Shown here: positions 1 through 9,316 of the stretch, piece after piece
Position numbering within the stretch: position 1 is the stretch's first letter
Layout of the letters: every line of letters begins with the position of its first letter
Assembly: GCA_900466475.1 (NCBI GenBank)
Contig: UBMI01000009.1
Coordinates: 426,480-490,479, forward strand
Origin: Hyphomicrobiales bacterium
Lineage (GTDB): Bacteria; Pseudomonadota; Alphaproteobacteria; Rhizobiales; Rhizobiaceae
Length of the DNA stretch: 64,000 nt
Direction of reading: 5' to 3'
The notes under the pieces: generated by a model
Databases searched by the model: none
Told to the model about the DNA's origin: nothing
What the model saw: the letters and a program-made list of their open reading frames with translations, nothing else
Made by a program: the position numbers and the translations under genes

Positions 1-2
1 TC

Positions 3-1622
3 GACAGCTTGAACCCTTTTATCCTGAAAAGCATGCGTACAACGGCGCGCGGCATGTGGGATCCGCAATTCGGCAACCTCGTCTATGAATCCATGTTGCA
101 GCGTTCGAGCGACGAGCCCTTCACGCTCTACGGCCTGTTGGCGGAAACTGTGGAATGGGATGAAGACCGTACCTTCATTCAGTTCAACCTCAACCCGAAA
201 GCCAAGTGGTCGGACGGGCAGCCGGTTACACCCGAAGACGTGATGTTTTCTTTCGAACTGTTGCGTGACAAGGGACGCGTGCCCTTCTCCAGCCGCCTCA
301 ATCTCGTTTCGAAAATGGAGAAGGTCGGCGACCACAGCGTACGCTTCACCTTCAACGACAAGGCAGATCGCGAGACGCCGATGATCTTCGGCCTGTTTCC
401 GATCCTGCCGAAACATGCGATCGCACTTGATGGTTTCGACCGCAGTTCGCTCACGCCTCCCATCGGCTCCGGTCCCTACAAGATCAAGAGCCTGAAACCC
501 GGCGAGAGCATCACCTACGAGCGCGACCCGAACTATTGGGGCAAGGACATTCCGGCCAAGGTCGGCATGGACAATTACGACCAGCTCACCGTGCAATATT
601 TTCTACAGGACACGACGCTTTTCGAGGCTTTCAAGAAAGGCGATGTCGATATCTACCTGGAGGGCAATCCCGGGCATTGGGCCAATGCCTATGACTTCCC
701 GGCCGCAACATCGGGCACGGTTGTCAAGGATGTCTTCAAGCCGAAACTGCCGAGCGGCATGCTGGGCTTCGTCTTCAATACGCGGCGGCCGATCTTTAGC
801 GATATCAAGGTGCGCGAAGGCCTGTCGCTGGTCTTCGATTTCGAATGGGCCAACAAGAACCTCTACTCCGGCGCTTACAAGCGCACGCAAAGCTTCTGGC
901 AGAATTCTGATCTGTCGAGTTTCGGGGTACCGGCGGATGAGCGTGAACTGGCGTTGCTCGGACCGATCAAGGACCGGATCGACCCCACCATCCTTGACGG
1001 CAGCTACAAGCTGCCGGTGACGGACGGTTCGGGACGCGACCGCAAGGTGCTGAAGCAGGCTGTCGACCTCCTGAAACAGGGGGGCTACACGATCCAGGGC
1101 GGCAAGATGGCGGATGCGAGCGGCAAGCAGCTTGCCTTCGAGATCATGACGCAAAATCCCGATCAGGAAAAACTCGCCGTCGCCTACCAGCGTTCGCTGC
1201 AGACGATCGGCATCGCGGCGTCGATCCGCACCGTCGACGATTCGCAATATCAGAGCCGGACGAACAGTTTCGACTACGACATGATAATGAAGGCCTATAC
1301 TTCTTCACTGTCACCCGGCAATGAGCAGCTCGGCCGCTGGTCGTCGGCGGCACGCACGCGCGAGGGTACAGACAGCTTCGCGGGCGCCAATGATCCCAAT
1401 CTCGATACATTGATCGATCACCTGCTGCGCTCCCGCTCGACGGAGGATTTCACCGCTTCTGTGCGCTCCTATGACCGGCTGCTGCTCTCCAACCACTATG
1501 TGCTGCCGCTCTACCACATCGATCAGCAATGGGTTGCCCGCAACAAACGCATCGGTCATCCGGATACGGTGCCGCTCTATGGCTATCAATTGCAGACGTG
1601 GTGGGATACGAGCGCGCAATAA
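3..1622 (+). CDS. ABC transporter substrate-binding protein, family 5 (partial, 5' end missing)
   Basis: This is the periplasmic binding component of a peptide/opine-type ABC importer. The frame is open to the left edge, so the signal peptide and true start lie outside the window. The first residues read DSLNPFILK, which matches the region just inside the mature N-terminus of SBP family 5 proteins (DppA/OppA/YejA). The motif WSDGQPVTPEDVMFSFELL is the family hallmark, and the C-terminus (QLQTWWDTSAQ) is close to that of YejA-like proteins. About 539 residues are visible. No permease or ATPase gene follows it, so the rest of the transporter must lie upstream or elsewhere. The substrate is not determinable; YejA-like proteins bind peptides, but other family members bind opines or sugars. 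The family call is firm and the substrate is open. Confidence 0.9.
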   Translation, partial: DSLNPFILKSMRTTARGMWDPQFGNLVYESMLQRSSDEPFTLYGLLAETVEWDEDRTFIQFNLNPKAKWSDGQPVTPEDVMFSFELLRDKGRVPFSSRLNLVSKMEKVGDHSVRFTFNDKADRETPMIFGLFPILPKHAIALDGFDRSSLTPPIGSGPYKIKSLKPGESITYERDPNYWGKDIPAKVGMDNYDQLTVQYFLQDTTLFEAFKKGDVDIYLEGNPGHWANAYDFPAATSGTVVKDVFKPKLPSGMLGFVFNTRRPIFSDIKVREGLSLVFDFEWANKNLYSGAYKRTQSFWQNSDLSSFGVPADERELALLGPIKDRIDPTILDGSYKLPVTDGSGRDRKVLKQAVDLLKQGGYTIQGGKMADASGKQLAFEIMTQNPDQEKLAVAYQRSLQTIGIAASIRTVDDSQYQSRTNSFDYDMIMKAYTSSLSPGNEQLGRWSSAARTREGTDSFAGANDPNLDTLIDHLLRSRSTEDFTASVRSYDRLLLSNHYVLPLYHIDQQWVARNKRIGHPDTVPLYGYQLQTWWDTSAQ

Positions 1623-1632
1623 TCACATCATC

Positions 1633-1655
1633 GAGCGTAGCGCTCTATTTCCTTT
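1633..1655 (+). terminator. possible weak terminator after the SBP gene
   Basis: A short hairpin, GAGCG-TAG-CGCTC (1633-1645), lies 10 bases after the stop codon and is followed by the pyrimidine-rich stretch TATTTCCTTT. The stem is only 5 bp, so this is a weak candidate. Confidence 0.35.
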
Positions 1656-1747
1656 CTCTTGCCTCGGCCTTCCTCTAAAGATCGCCGGCAACATCTTCTA
1701 TGCATCGAGCCGACTCTTGTTGAGGGATGGCAGAATAGGGAATTACA

Positions 1748-2419
1748 ATGGAACGCATCACCATCGACGTCGTCTCTGATGTCGTCTGCCCCTGGTGCTA
1801 TCTCGGCAAGGCGCGGCTGGAGCTCGCGATCGCCGAGGTTCAGGACGAAATCGGTGTCGATATCAACTGGCGCCCCTATCGTCTCAATCCGGATTATCCG
1901 CGCGAAGGCGTCGATCAGAAGAAGATGCTGGAGCAGAAACTCGGTGGCGCCGAACGTGTGGCCGAAGCGCACAAGATGCTGACCAACTACGGTCGTGAAG
2001 TCGGCATCAACTTCAATTTCGAAGCCATCAAGATCGGGCCGAACACACTCGATGCGCACCGCTTGATCCACTGGGCAGTTGTCGAGGACAGGCAGAAGCA
2101 GGAGGCCGTGGTCTCGGCACTGTTCAAGGCCAATTTCGAAGAGGGCCGCAATATCGGCGATCATGAAGTGCTGCTCGATATCGCCGAGAAGGCAGGCCTG
2201 CAGCGCTCCGTCATTGCTGCCCTGCTCGCGTCCGATGCCGACAGCAGCGTCATTCTCTCGGAAATCGACGCGGCGCAGCGCATGGGCGTCAATGGCGTGC
2301 CGTTCTTCATCTTCGACCAGCAATATGCTGTCAGTGGCGCACAGACACCGGATGTGCTGGCAGAAGCGCTGCGCGAAATCGCCAAGGCAAAGGCCGAAGC
2401 ACGCGCCGGGATGAATTGA
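1748..2419 (+). CDS. DsbA family oxidoreductase (FrnE-like)
   Basis: A 223-residue thioredoxin-fold protein of the DsbA/FrnE/2-hydroxychromene-2-carboxylate isomerase superfamily. The active-site CPWC motif is at residues 14-17 (DVVCPWCYLG), directly after the first beta strand. An alpha-helical insertion follows, and the cis-proline loop is near the C-terminus (GVNGVPFFIF). There is no signal peptide, so it should act in the cytoplasm, as FrnE-like proteins do. Both cysteines are present, which favours a disulfide oxidoreductase or isomerase role over the isomerase branch that lacks the second cysteine. The start is ATG preceded by AGGGA. It is transcribed alone and converges with mfd across a strong hairpin. 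The family is well supported; the physiological partner is unknown. Confidence 0.88.
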   Translation: MERITIDVVSDVVCPWCYLGKARLELAIAEVQDEIGVDINWRPYRLNPDYPREGVDQKKMLEQKLGGAERVAEAHKMLTNYGREVGINFNFEAIKIGPNTLDAHRLIHWAVVEDRQKQEAVVSALFKANFEEGRNIGDHEVLLDIAEKAGLQRSVIAALLASDADSSVILSEIDAAQRMGVNGVPFFIFDQQYAVSGAQTPDVLAEALREIAKAKAEARAGMN

Positions 2420-2448
2420 CACCGACGATCCCAGCTAACGGATGAGAG

Positions 2449-2481
2449 TAAGGGCAGTCCGGTTTCGCCGGGCTGCCCTTA
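2449..2481. terminator. bidirectional terminator between the DsbA-like gene and mfd
   Basis: The arms TAAGGGCAG (2449-2457) and CTGCCCTTA (2473-2481) pair perfectly. They are extended by an inner CCGG/CCGG stem, with a T-G wobble pair between the two stems and the loop TTTCG. It lies between convergent genes, and its right arm includes the mfd stop codon. On the plus strand it is followed by ACTTTT. Confidence 0.8.
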
Positions 2482-5400
2482 ACTTTTGGCCAGTTCCGCA
2501 AGCTGCGTCATGATGACGGCCGCGCCCTGCAGGCGCTTTTCCGGGGTCGGCAGGTCGCGGGTCAGGAACAGGCTGTGGTCGGGACGGATCTTCGCCATGG
2601 CGCCCTGCTTGCCGATATAGCCGACGAGATTGGCAGGGTTCGGGAATTCCTTGTTGCGAAACTGGACGACAACACCCTTCGGGCCTGCATCGAGCTTTTC
2701 AACATTGGCCGTGCGGCAGAGCGACTTGATGTAGACGATCTTGAGCAGGTGCTGGACTTCGACAGGCATCGGACCGAAACGGTCGATCATCTCGGCGCCG
2801 AAGCCATCGATCTCCTTGAGCTCGCTCACCTCGCCGAGGCGACGATAAAGCGCCATGCGCAGGTGCAGATCCGGCACGTAATTGTCGGGGATCATGACCG
2901 GAGTGCCAACGGAAATCTGCGGCGACCAACCGGTATCGGCAATCTCGTCGACACCCTTCACTTCGGCAACGGCCTCTTCCAGCATCTGCTGGTAGAGCTC
3001 GAAGCCGACTTCCTTGATATGGCCGGACTGTTCCTCGCCGAGCAGGTTGCCGGCACCTCTGATATCAAGGTCGTGGCTGGCGAGCTGGAAGCCGGCGCCG
3101 AGCGTGTCCAGCGACTGCAGCACTTTCAGGCGGCGCTCGGCGGTTGCCGTCAGGACCTTGTTGACCGGTAGCGTGAAGAGCGCGAAGGCGCGCACCTTCG
3201 AACGGCCGACACGGCCGCGCAGCTGGTAAAGCTGGGCAAGACCGAACATATCGGCGCGGTGGACGATCAGCGTATTGGCCGTCGGCACGTCGAGGCCGGA
3301 TTCGACGATGGTGGTCGAGAGCAGCACGTCATAACGGCCTTCGTAGAAGGCATTCATGATGTCTTCGAGTTCACCGGCCGGCATCTGGCCATGAGCGACG
3401 GCGACCTTCAGCTCCGGCACGTCGGACTGCAGGAAGGCGTGGATATCTTCGAGGTCGGCAAGACGCGGGCAGACATAGAAGCTCTGGCCGCCGCGATAAT
3501 GCTCGCGCATCAGCGTTTCGCGGATGACGAGGCTGTCGAAGGGCGAAATGAAAGTGCGCACCGCCATACGATCGACCGGCGGCGTGGTGATGAGCGAGAG
3601 CTCACGCACCCCGGTCATGGCAAGCTGCAGCGTGCGCGGGATCGGCGTTGCCGAGAGCGTCAGCACATGCACGTCGCTCTTCAGCTCCTTCAGCCGCTCC
3701 TTGTGCTTGACGCCGAAGTGCTGCTCTTCGTCGATGATGAGCAGGCCAAGATTGGCGAAATTGATGCCCGAGCCAAGCAGCGCGTGGGTGCCGACGACGA
3801 TATCCGTCTTCCCATCGGCGACTTCCTTCTTGGTCAGCGCTAATTCCTTGGAGCCGACAAGGCGCGAAGCCTGTTGCACGCGCACCGGCAATCCGCGGAA
3901 GCGCTCGGAGAATGTCTTGAAATGCTGGCGAGAGAGCAGCGTGGTCGGCACGACGACAGCGACCTGTACGCCATTCATTGCGGCGACGAATGCGGCGCGA
4001 AGTGCCACTTCCGTCTTGCCGAAGCCGACGTCACCGCACACGAGCCGGTCCATCGGCCGGCCCGCGCCGAGATCGCCGCGCACGGCCTCGATGGCGTTTT
4101 CCTGATCTTCCGTTTCGTCATAGGGGAAACGGGCGGCGAACTCGTCGTAGAGCCCTTCCGGCGTCGTCAGCACGGGCGCGTGACGCGTCAGGCGCTCGGC
4201 CGCGATGCGGATCAGGGCATCGGCCATATCCAGCAGGCGCTTCTTGAGCTTGGCCTTGCGCATCTGCCATGCGCCGCCCCCGAGCTTATCGAGTTGCACT
4301 TCCGTGCCCTCGCCGCCAAAGCGTGACAGGAGATCGATGTTTTCGACCGGCAGGAAGAGCTTTGCCTCATCGGCATATTGCAGCTCAAGACAGGCATGCG
4401 GCGCACCGGCCGCCTCGATGGTGCGCAGGCCGACGAAACGGCCGATACCGTGTTCGGCATGGACGACGATCGAGCCTTCATCCAGACCCGCGACTTCCGA
4501 GATGAAATCGGCGGCGCGCTTGCGACGACGCGAGCGGCGCACCATGCGGTCGCCGAGAATATCCTGTTCGCCGATGACGATGAGATCGCCGGTCTCGAAG
4601 CCGGATTCAAGGCTGAGCACGGCCGCAGCCGCCTCACCCTTCGCAAGGCTGGAGACATCCTTCAGCGCCGTAATCTGCTTGACGCGTTCGAGGCCGTGTT
4701 CGTTCAGCACCTGCAGCAAGCGCTCGAGCGACCCTTCGGTCCAGGCAGTGATGATGATTTTCGCACCGCCGGCGCGCTTGTCTGCGATGTGCTTGACGAC
4801 GACGTCGAAGACATTGACGCGCTCGGCTTCACCGCCGCCTTCGGCATTTGAGCGCGCCCAGCGCTGCCCCTGGCGCGCATTGAGATTGACGACGCGGCGC
4901 GCCTCGCCTTCGTGCTCGTTGAAAGGCGACATGCGGATCGCGTTGATCGCATCGAGCGTGCGCGCAAACGTCTTGCTGTCGAGATAGAGCTGACCGGGCG
5001 AGACCGGCTTGTAGGGCGTTCCCTGCGCCATCTGGCCCTTGCCCTGCTGGCCGGAATTCAGACGCGCGTCGTAGTAATCGTAGACGAGTTTGGACCGTTC
5101 TTCGGCCGCCTCACGCACCGTGTGATCGGTGACGATGCGGAAGCCGGAGAGGTAATCGAATACCGTATCCAGCTTCTCGTAAAATAACGGAAGCCAATGC
5201 TCCATGCCGGGATAGCGGCGACCTTCCGATACGGCGAGGTAAAGTGCATCGTCACGCGTGGCGGCGCCGAAGGTGGAGAGGTAATTCTTGCGGAAACGGC
5301 TGATCGTATCCGGCGTCAGCGTCACCTCGCTCATCGGATTGAGATCGAGGGAACGCACCTGGCCGATCGTGCGCTGGCTGGCCGGATCGAAGCTGCGGAT

Positions 5401-5985
5401 GCTCTCCAGTGTGTCGCCGAAGAAATCCAGGCGAACCGGTTCTTCCGAACCCGGCACGAAGACATCGAGGATGCCGCCGCGCACCGCATATTCTCCGACC
5501 TCACGCACGGTCGCCACACGCTCGAAGCCGTTGCGCTCCAGCCGTCCGGCAATATCGTCCATCCGCACCTGATTGCCGGGACGCGCGGAAAAGGTCAGGC
5601 TTTCGATGATATCTTGCGGCGCCACTTTCTGCAGCATGGCATTGGCTGTCACCAGCACGATTGCCGCATGCGGCTTCTTGCGATGGGCGATCAGACCCGA
5701 GAGCGCGGCGAGCCGCCGCGCCGAAGTATCGGCGCTCGGCGAAACGCGGTCATAGGGAAGACAGTCCCAGGCCGGCAGCGTCAGGACCGGAATATCAGGG
5801 GCAACGAAGCCCAGCATCTGCTCCAGATCAGCCATGCGTTGACCATCCGACAGCACATAGGCGACCGGCTCGCCATTGCGTGCGAGCTCGGCCAGCAGCA
5901 ACGGCTCCATGCCTGCAGGCACATTGCCGATCGTCAGCGGCTCGGCGGCGGCTGCGAGCTTCTTGGCATCAAAACCAGGGATCAT
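2479..5985 (-). CDS. mfd: transcription-repair coupling factor Mfd
   Basis: This 1168-residue DNA translocase removes RNA polymerase stalled at lesions and recruits UvrA. The length is typical of Mfd. Visible parts in order are the N-terminal UvrB-like region, the CarD/RNAP-interacting domain around residues 490-560 (EHGIGRFVGLRTIE), and the RecG-like motor with Walker A GDVGFGKTEVALRAAF, DEEQ box IDEEQHFGV, motif III TLSATPIPRTLQLA and the motif VI region QLRGRVGRSKVRAFA. The C-terminal TRCF domain follows (PVMIPDNYVPD). The ATG overlaps the sdhE stop by 4 bases, so the two genes are probably co-transcribed and translationally coupled. All core motifs are intact. Confidence 0.97.
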   Translation of the reverse strand: MIPGFDAKKLAAAAEPLTIGNVPAGMEPLLLAELARNGEPVAYVLSDGQRMADLEQMLGFVAPDIPVLTLPAWDCLPYDRVSPSADTSARRLAALSGLIAHRKKPHAAIVLVTANAMLQKVAPQDIIESLTFSARPGNQVRMDDIAGRLERNGFERVATVREVGEYAVRGGILDVFVPGSEEPVRLDFFGDTLESIRSFDPASQRTIGQVRSLDLNPMSEVTLTPDTISRFRKNYLSTFGAATRDDALYLAVSEGRRYPGMEHWLPLFYEKLDTVFDYLSGFRIVTDHTVREAAEERSKLVYDYYDARLNSGQQGKGQMAQGTPYKPVSPGQLYLDSKTFARTLDAINAIRMSPFNEHEGEARRVVNLNARQGQRWARSNAEGGGEAERVNVFDVVVKHIADKRAGGAKIIITAWTEGSLERLLQVLNEHGLERVKQITALKDVSSLAKGEAAAAVLSLESGFETGDLIVIGEQDILGDRMVRRSRRRKRAADFISEVAGLDEGSIVVHAEHGIGRFVGLRTIEAAGAPHACLELQYADEAKLFLPVENIDLLSRFGGEGTEVQLDKLGGGAWQMRKAKLKKRLLDMADALIRIAAERLTRHAPVLTTPEGLYDEFAARFPYDETEDQENAIEAVRGDLGAGRPMDRLVCGDVGFGKTEVALRAAFVAAMNGVQVAVVVPTTLLSRQHFKTFSERFRGLPVRVQQASRLVGSKELALTKKEVADGKTDIVVGTHALLGSGINFANLGLLIIDEEQHFGVKHKERLKELKSDVHVLTLSATPIPRTLQLAMTGVRELSLITTPPVDRMAVRTFISPFDSLVIRETLMREHYRGGQSFYVCPRLADLEDIHAFLQSDVPELKVAVAHGQMPAGELEDIMNAFYEGRYDVLLSTTIVESGLDVPTANTLIVHRADMFGLAQLYQLRGRVGRSKVRAFALFTLPVNKVLTATAERRLKVLQSLDTLGAGFQLASHDLDIRGAGNLLGEEQSGHIKEVGFELYQQMLEEAVAEVKGVDEIADTGWSPQISVGTPVMIPDNYVPDLHLRMALYRRLGEVSELKEIDGFGAEMIDRFGPMPVEVQHLLKIVYIKSLCRTANVEKLDAGPKGVVVQFRNKEFPNPANLVGYIGKQGAMAKIRPDHSLFLTRDLPTPEKRLQGAAVIMTQLAELAKS

Positions 5986-6284
5986 TCCGGCGTCCTGGGG
6001 GTCTCGAAGTCGGGTTTGTAGGCGGCAATGCGGGCAAACATGGGCGTCTGTAAATGCTCGGGCGTCGGCCAGGTTCCCATGATCCAGCGCACCAGGTCAT
6101 TATCTTCTTCCGCCATGATCGTCTCGAATTCATCGAGCTCGACTTCGCTCATCGTGGGAAGTTCATTTTCAGCAAACTGGCCGAAGACAAGGTCCATCTC
6201 TCTGATGCCGCGATGCCAGCAGCGGAAAAGAATCCGGCGGCGTCGGGGGTCGAGACCGGCGCTCGTGAGCGTTACTCCTGTCAT
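5982..6284 (-). CDS. sdhE: succinate dehydrogenase assembly factor SdhE (DUF339)
   Basis: A 100-residue protein of the SdhE/SDH5/YgfY family, which promotes covalent attachment of FAD to the succinate dehydrogenase flavoprotein. The family motif RGxxE/MD appears as HRGIREMDL around residues 25-33, followed by the conserved acidic helix (FETIMAEEDNDLVRWI) and the W-x-x-G-x-W-like segment (MGTWPTPEHL). It is the first gene of a two-gene unit with mfd (ATGA overlap) and is divergent from recG. Known SdhE proteins are about 90-140 residues, so the length fits. Linkage to mfd, rather than to sdh genes, is the context seen here. Confidence 0.9.
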   Translation of the reverse strand: MTGVTLTSAGLDPRRRRILFRCWHRGIREMDLVFGQFAENELPTMSEVELDEFETIMAEEDNDLVRWIMGTWPTPEHLQTPMFARIAAYKPDFETPRTPE

Positions 6285-6378
6285 GGCATCACCTTCCTTG
6301 TTGATGCGCCTCTATAGACCCTGGAAAGCGGCTTGTCAGCCTTGCCAAGGCCCTATTGTTCATCGCATTTTGGCGCCC

Positions 6379-8484
6379 ATGCGCCCCACCATTCTCGATC
6401 CGCTGTTTTCTCCCGTTTCGGGCCTTCCAGGCGTTGGCCCGAAGATCTCCGAGCTTTTCGTCAAGCTGCTCGGACGTGAAACACCGGATGATTGCCGGGT
6501 CATCGATCTGCTGTTCCACGCGCCCACCTCACTGATCGACCGCCGGAACCAGCCGGGCATTGCCCGCGCGCCGCAAGGCGCGATCGTAACCATCACTGCG
6601 CGTGTCGACCGGCATCAGGCGCCGCCCCGCGGCAATCGCAACGTTCCCTACCGGGTCTTTCTGCATGACGAGACCGGCGAGCTGGCGCTCGTCTTCTTTC
6701 GCGGACAGGCCGCATGGCTGGAAAAACAGTTGCCGATCGACGAGGAGGTGACCGTCAGCGGCAAGGTTGACTGGTTTAACGGCCGGGCCTCGATGGTACA
6801 CCCGGATTATATCGTCAAGGCGAGCGATGCCGAGAGCCTGCCGCTGGTCGAACCGATCTATCCGCTGACGGCGGGGCTTTCACCGAAGACCTTGCGCAAA
6901 ATCATCGAGGCGGCTCTGCCGCGCATGCCTGAACTTCCGGAATGGATCGATCTGGCGCTGGCGCAAAAACAGGGCCTGCCGACGATCCGCGACAGTTTCC
7001 ATATGCTGCACGAGCCGCGGGATACGTCCGACATCGATCCGCAGACGCCTGCCCGCCGCAGGCTTGCCTATGATGAATTTCTCGCCGGCCAGCTGTCCTT
7101 GGCGCTTGTTCGCCAGCGGCTGCGAAAGGTCGCCGGACAACCCGTACATGCCACTGGAAAAATCAGCGGCAAGATATTGCAAAATCTTCCTTTTTCTCCA
7201 ACCAAGAGCCAGACTGAAGCCGTAGCCGACGTGCTGAAGGATATGGCCGGCGAAGAACGCATGCTGCGGCTTCTGCAGGGAGATGTCGGCTCCGGCAAAA
7301 CGCTGGTGGCGCTGTTGTCGATGGCCGCCGTCATCGAAAGCGGCGGACAGGCCGTGCTGATGGCGCCGACGGAAATCCTCGCACGCCAGCATCATGCGAC
7401 GATCTCGAAATTCGCAGCCGCCGCCGGTCTCAACGTCGAAGTATTGACGGGGCGCACCAAGGGACGCGAGCGGGAGGATATTCTCGAGCGCATCGCCTCC
7501 GGCGAAGCGCAGATCGTCATCGGCACGCATGCGCTCTTCCAGGACAGCGTCAACTACAAGAACCTGATGCTGGCCGTCGTCGACGAGCAGCATCGTTTCG
7601 GCGTGCACCAGCGTCTGCGCCTGACGGCAAAGGGCATCTCGCCACATATGCTGGTCATGACGGCAACGCCGATCCCCCGCACGCTGGTGCTGGCGGCTTT
7701 CGGCGATATGGACGTCTCGAAGCTGACGGAGAAGCCGGCCGGCCGAAAGCCGATTACCACCATCACCATCCCGACCGAGCGGACCGGCGAGATTGTCGGT
7801 CGGCTGAAGAGTGCGCTTGCCGAAGGCAAGAAGGCCTACTGGATCTGCCCGCTGGTTGAAGAGTCCGAAGAAGTCGATCTGATGTCGGTGGAAGAGCGGC
7901 ATGCGACGCTCGTCTCCGCACTCGGTCCGGGCATCGGCCTCATTCATGGCCGCATGAGCGGGCCGGAAAAGGACGCCGTGATGCTCGCCTTCAAGAGTGG
8001 CGAATTGCGGCTGCTGGTGGCGACAACCGTCGTCGAGGTCGGCGTCGACGTGCCCGATGCGACGATCATGGTGATCGAACATGCCGAGCGCTTCGGGCTG
8101 GCGCAGTTGCACCAGCTTCGCGGTCGCGTCGGCCGCGGTGACGAGGCCTCGACCTGCATCCTGCTCTACAAGGGACCGCTCGGCGAGACGGGCCATGCGC
8201 GTCTCTCCATCATGCGCGATACGGAAGACGGTTTCCGGATTGCCGAAGAGGATTTGAAACTACGCGGCGAAGGCGAAATTCTCGGGACGCGCCAGTCAGG
8301 CACGCCCGGGTTTCGTATCGCCAGTATCGAGGCGCATGCCGATTTGCTGGAAATCGCCCGCAAGGATGCCGCCTATCTCATCGAGCGCGATCCGGACCTG
8401 ACGAGCGAGCGTGGCGAGGCCGTGCGCACCCTGCTCTATCTCTTCCGCCGCGACGAGGCGATCCGTTTCCTGCGAGCCGGGTAG
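6379..8484 (+). CDS. recG: ATP-dependent DNA helicase RecG
   Basis: A 701-residue branch-migration helicase that remodels stalled replication forks and Holliday junctions. The ATG at 6379 gives MRPTILDPLFSP and the normal RecG length. The frame stays open upstream to 6028, but that stretch is antisense to sdhE and does not look like RecG. The order is a wedge/OB domain (residues about 50-200), Walker A GDVGSGKTLVALL, DEQH box VVDEQHRFGVHQ, motif III MTATPIPRTL, QLRGRVGRGDEASTC and the C-terminal TRG segment. It is transcribed divergently from sdhE-mfd, so two genome-maintenance helicases sit back to back. A perfect hairpin follows the stop. Confidence 0.97.
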   Translation: MRPTILDPLFSPVSGLPGVGPKISELFVKLLGRETPDDCRVIDLLFHAPTSLIDRRNQPGIARAPQGAIVTITARVDRHQAPPRGNRNVPYRVFLHDETGELALVFFRGQAAWLEKQLPIDEEVTVSGKVDWFNGRASMVHPDYIVKASDAESLPLVEPIYPLTAGLSPKTLRKIIEAALPRMPELPEWIDLALAQKQGLPTIRDSFHMLHEPRDTSDIDPQTPARRRLAYDEFLAGQLSLALVRQRLRKVAGQPVHATGKISGKILQNLPFSPTKSQTEAVADVLKDMAGEERMLRLLQGDVGSGKTLVALLSMAAVIESGGQAVLMAPTEILARQHHATISKFAAAAGLNVEVLTGRTKGREREDILERIASGEAQIVIGTHALFQDSVNYKNLMLAVVDEQHRFGVHQRLRLTAKGISPHMLVMTATPIPRTLVLAAFGDMDVSKLTEKPAGRKPITTITIPTERTGEIVGRLKSALAEGKKAYWICPLVEESEEVDLMSVEERHATLVSALGPGIGLIHGRMSGPEKDAVMLAFKSGELRLLVATTVVEVGVDVPDATIMVIEHAERFGLAQLHQLRGRVGRGDEASTCILLYKGPLGETGHARLSIMRDTEDGFRIAEEDLKLRGEGEILGTRQSGTPGFRIASIEAHADLLEIARKDAAYLIERDPDLTSERGEAVRTLLYLFRRDEAIRFLRAG

Positions 8485-8508
8485 AGCCGTTCCCAGCCGG
8501 GAACGGCT
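8485..8508. terminator. hairpin between convergent recG and the DUF502 gene
   Basis: A perfect 10-bp stem, AGCCGTTCCC / GGGAACGGCT, with the 4-base loop AGCC begins at the base after the recG stop. Its far end includes two bases of the stop codon of the opposite gene. There is no T-run on either side, so it may act as a shared 3' end stabiliser rather than a classical terminator. Confidence 0.65.
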
Positions 8509-9193
8509 AGTCGACCTTGGATATTGCCTTCGGCTTGGGGCGCACGACCGGCAGGTGTTCCGGGGCAACGAGGCCACCCGATATCAGGAATTTGGCGGCA
8601 TCTTCCGGGCTCATGTCGAGCATGACGATCTTTTCGCGCGGCACGAAGATCAGGAAGCCGGCCGTCGGCACCGGCGTCGGCGGCAGGAAGACGGCGACCA
8701 TGTCCTGCCCCATGGCGTTGAATTTCGAGCCGATCTCGCCCTTGGCATCGGTCGCGATGAAGACCAGCGCCCAGAGGCCCGGACCGGGATATTCGATCAG
8801 GCCGACCTTCTTGAAGGAATTGGACTGCTCTTTCAGTACCGTTTCGAAGATCTGCTTCACGCTTCTGTAGATCGTGCGCACCAGCGGCATGCGCTGGACG
8901 ATGGACTCACCGAAGCGGACGATGCTTTGACCGATCAGATTCTTGCCGAGAAAGCCGACGATCGTGATGATGATCACCGCGGTCAACAGGCCAAAGCCGG
9001 GAATGGCGAAGTTTATGTAACTCTCGGGATTCCAGCGCGCCGGGATATAGGGGCGCACCCAGCTGTCCGACCAGTGGATGAAGGTCCAGGTCAGCCAGAT
9101 GGTGATGGCGATCGGTGCGCAGATGATCAGGCCGGCGAGAAAATTATTCCTCAGCCGCATTGCGACCGGCACCCGGGGAGCCTTCTCGGTCAT
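8507..9193 (-). CDS. DUF502 family membrane protein
   Basis: A 228-residue protein with two clear membrane segments, around residues 17-37 (LAGLIICAPIAITIWLTWTF) and 62-85 (PGFGLLTAVIIITIVGFLG). A soluble domain follows with the DUF502 signatures RMPLVRTIYRSVKQIFE and VFLPPTPVPTAGFLIFVP. The family is widespread in bacteria and its biochemical role is not established. The gene stands alone between recG and glmS with a simple ATG start. A membrane location is supported by the sequence; no function can be assigned. Confidence 0.85.
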   Translation of the reverse strand: MTEKAPRVPVAMRLRNNFLAGLIICAPIAITIWLTWTFIHWSDSWVRPYIPARWNPESYINFAIPGFGLLTAVIIITIVGFLGKNLIGQSIVRFGESIVQRMPLVRTIYRSVKQIFETVLKEQSNSFKKVGLIEYPGPGLWALVFIATDAKGEIGSKFNAMGQDMVAVFLPPTPVPTAGFLIFVPREKIVMLDMSPEDAAKFLISGGLVAPEHLPVVRPKPKAISKVD

Positions 9194-9227
9194 CTTTTCT
9201 GATGAACTCCGTTTCAGTCTTTAGACA

Positions 9228-9243
9228 GGCCGGCAACCCGGCC
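9228..9243 (-). terminator. possible stem-loop downstream of glmS
   Basis: GGCCGG-CAAC-CCGGCC forms a 6-bp stem about 75 bases beyond the glmS stop. There is no T-tract on the minus strand, so the terminator role is weakly supported. Confidence 0.35.
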
Positions 9244-9316
9244 CTCCCCCTGTGTCTGCAGGCTCAAAACTGCCAGAATTCGCCTTGTCGCACAACATGT
9301 TTCAGCCCTTCGGGAC

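Noticed and set aside
6028..6378. N-terminal extension of RecG
   Set aside because: The extension lies antisense to sdhE and the promoter gap; the ATG at 6379 gives the normal RecG start and length.
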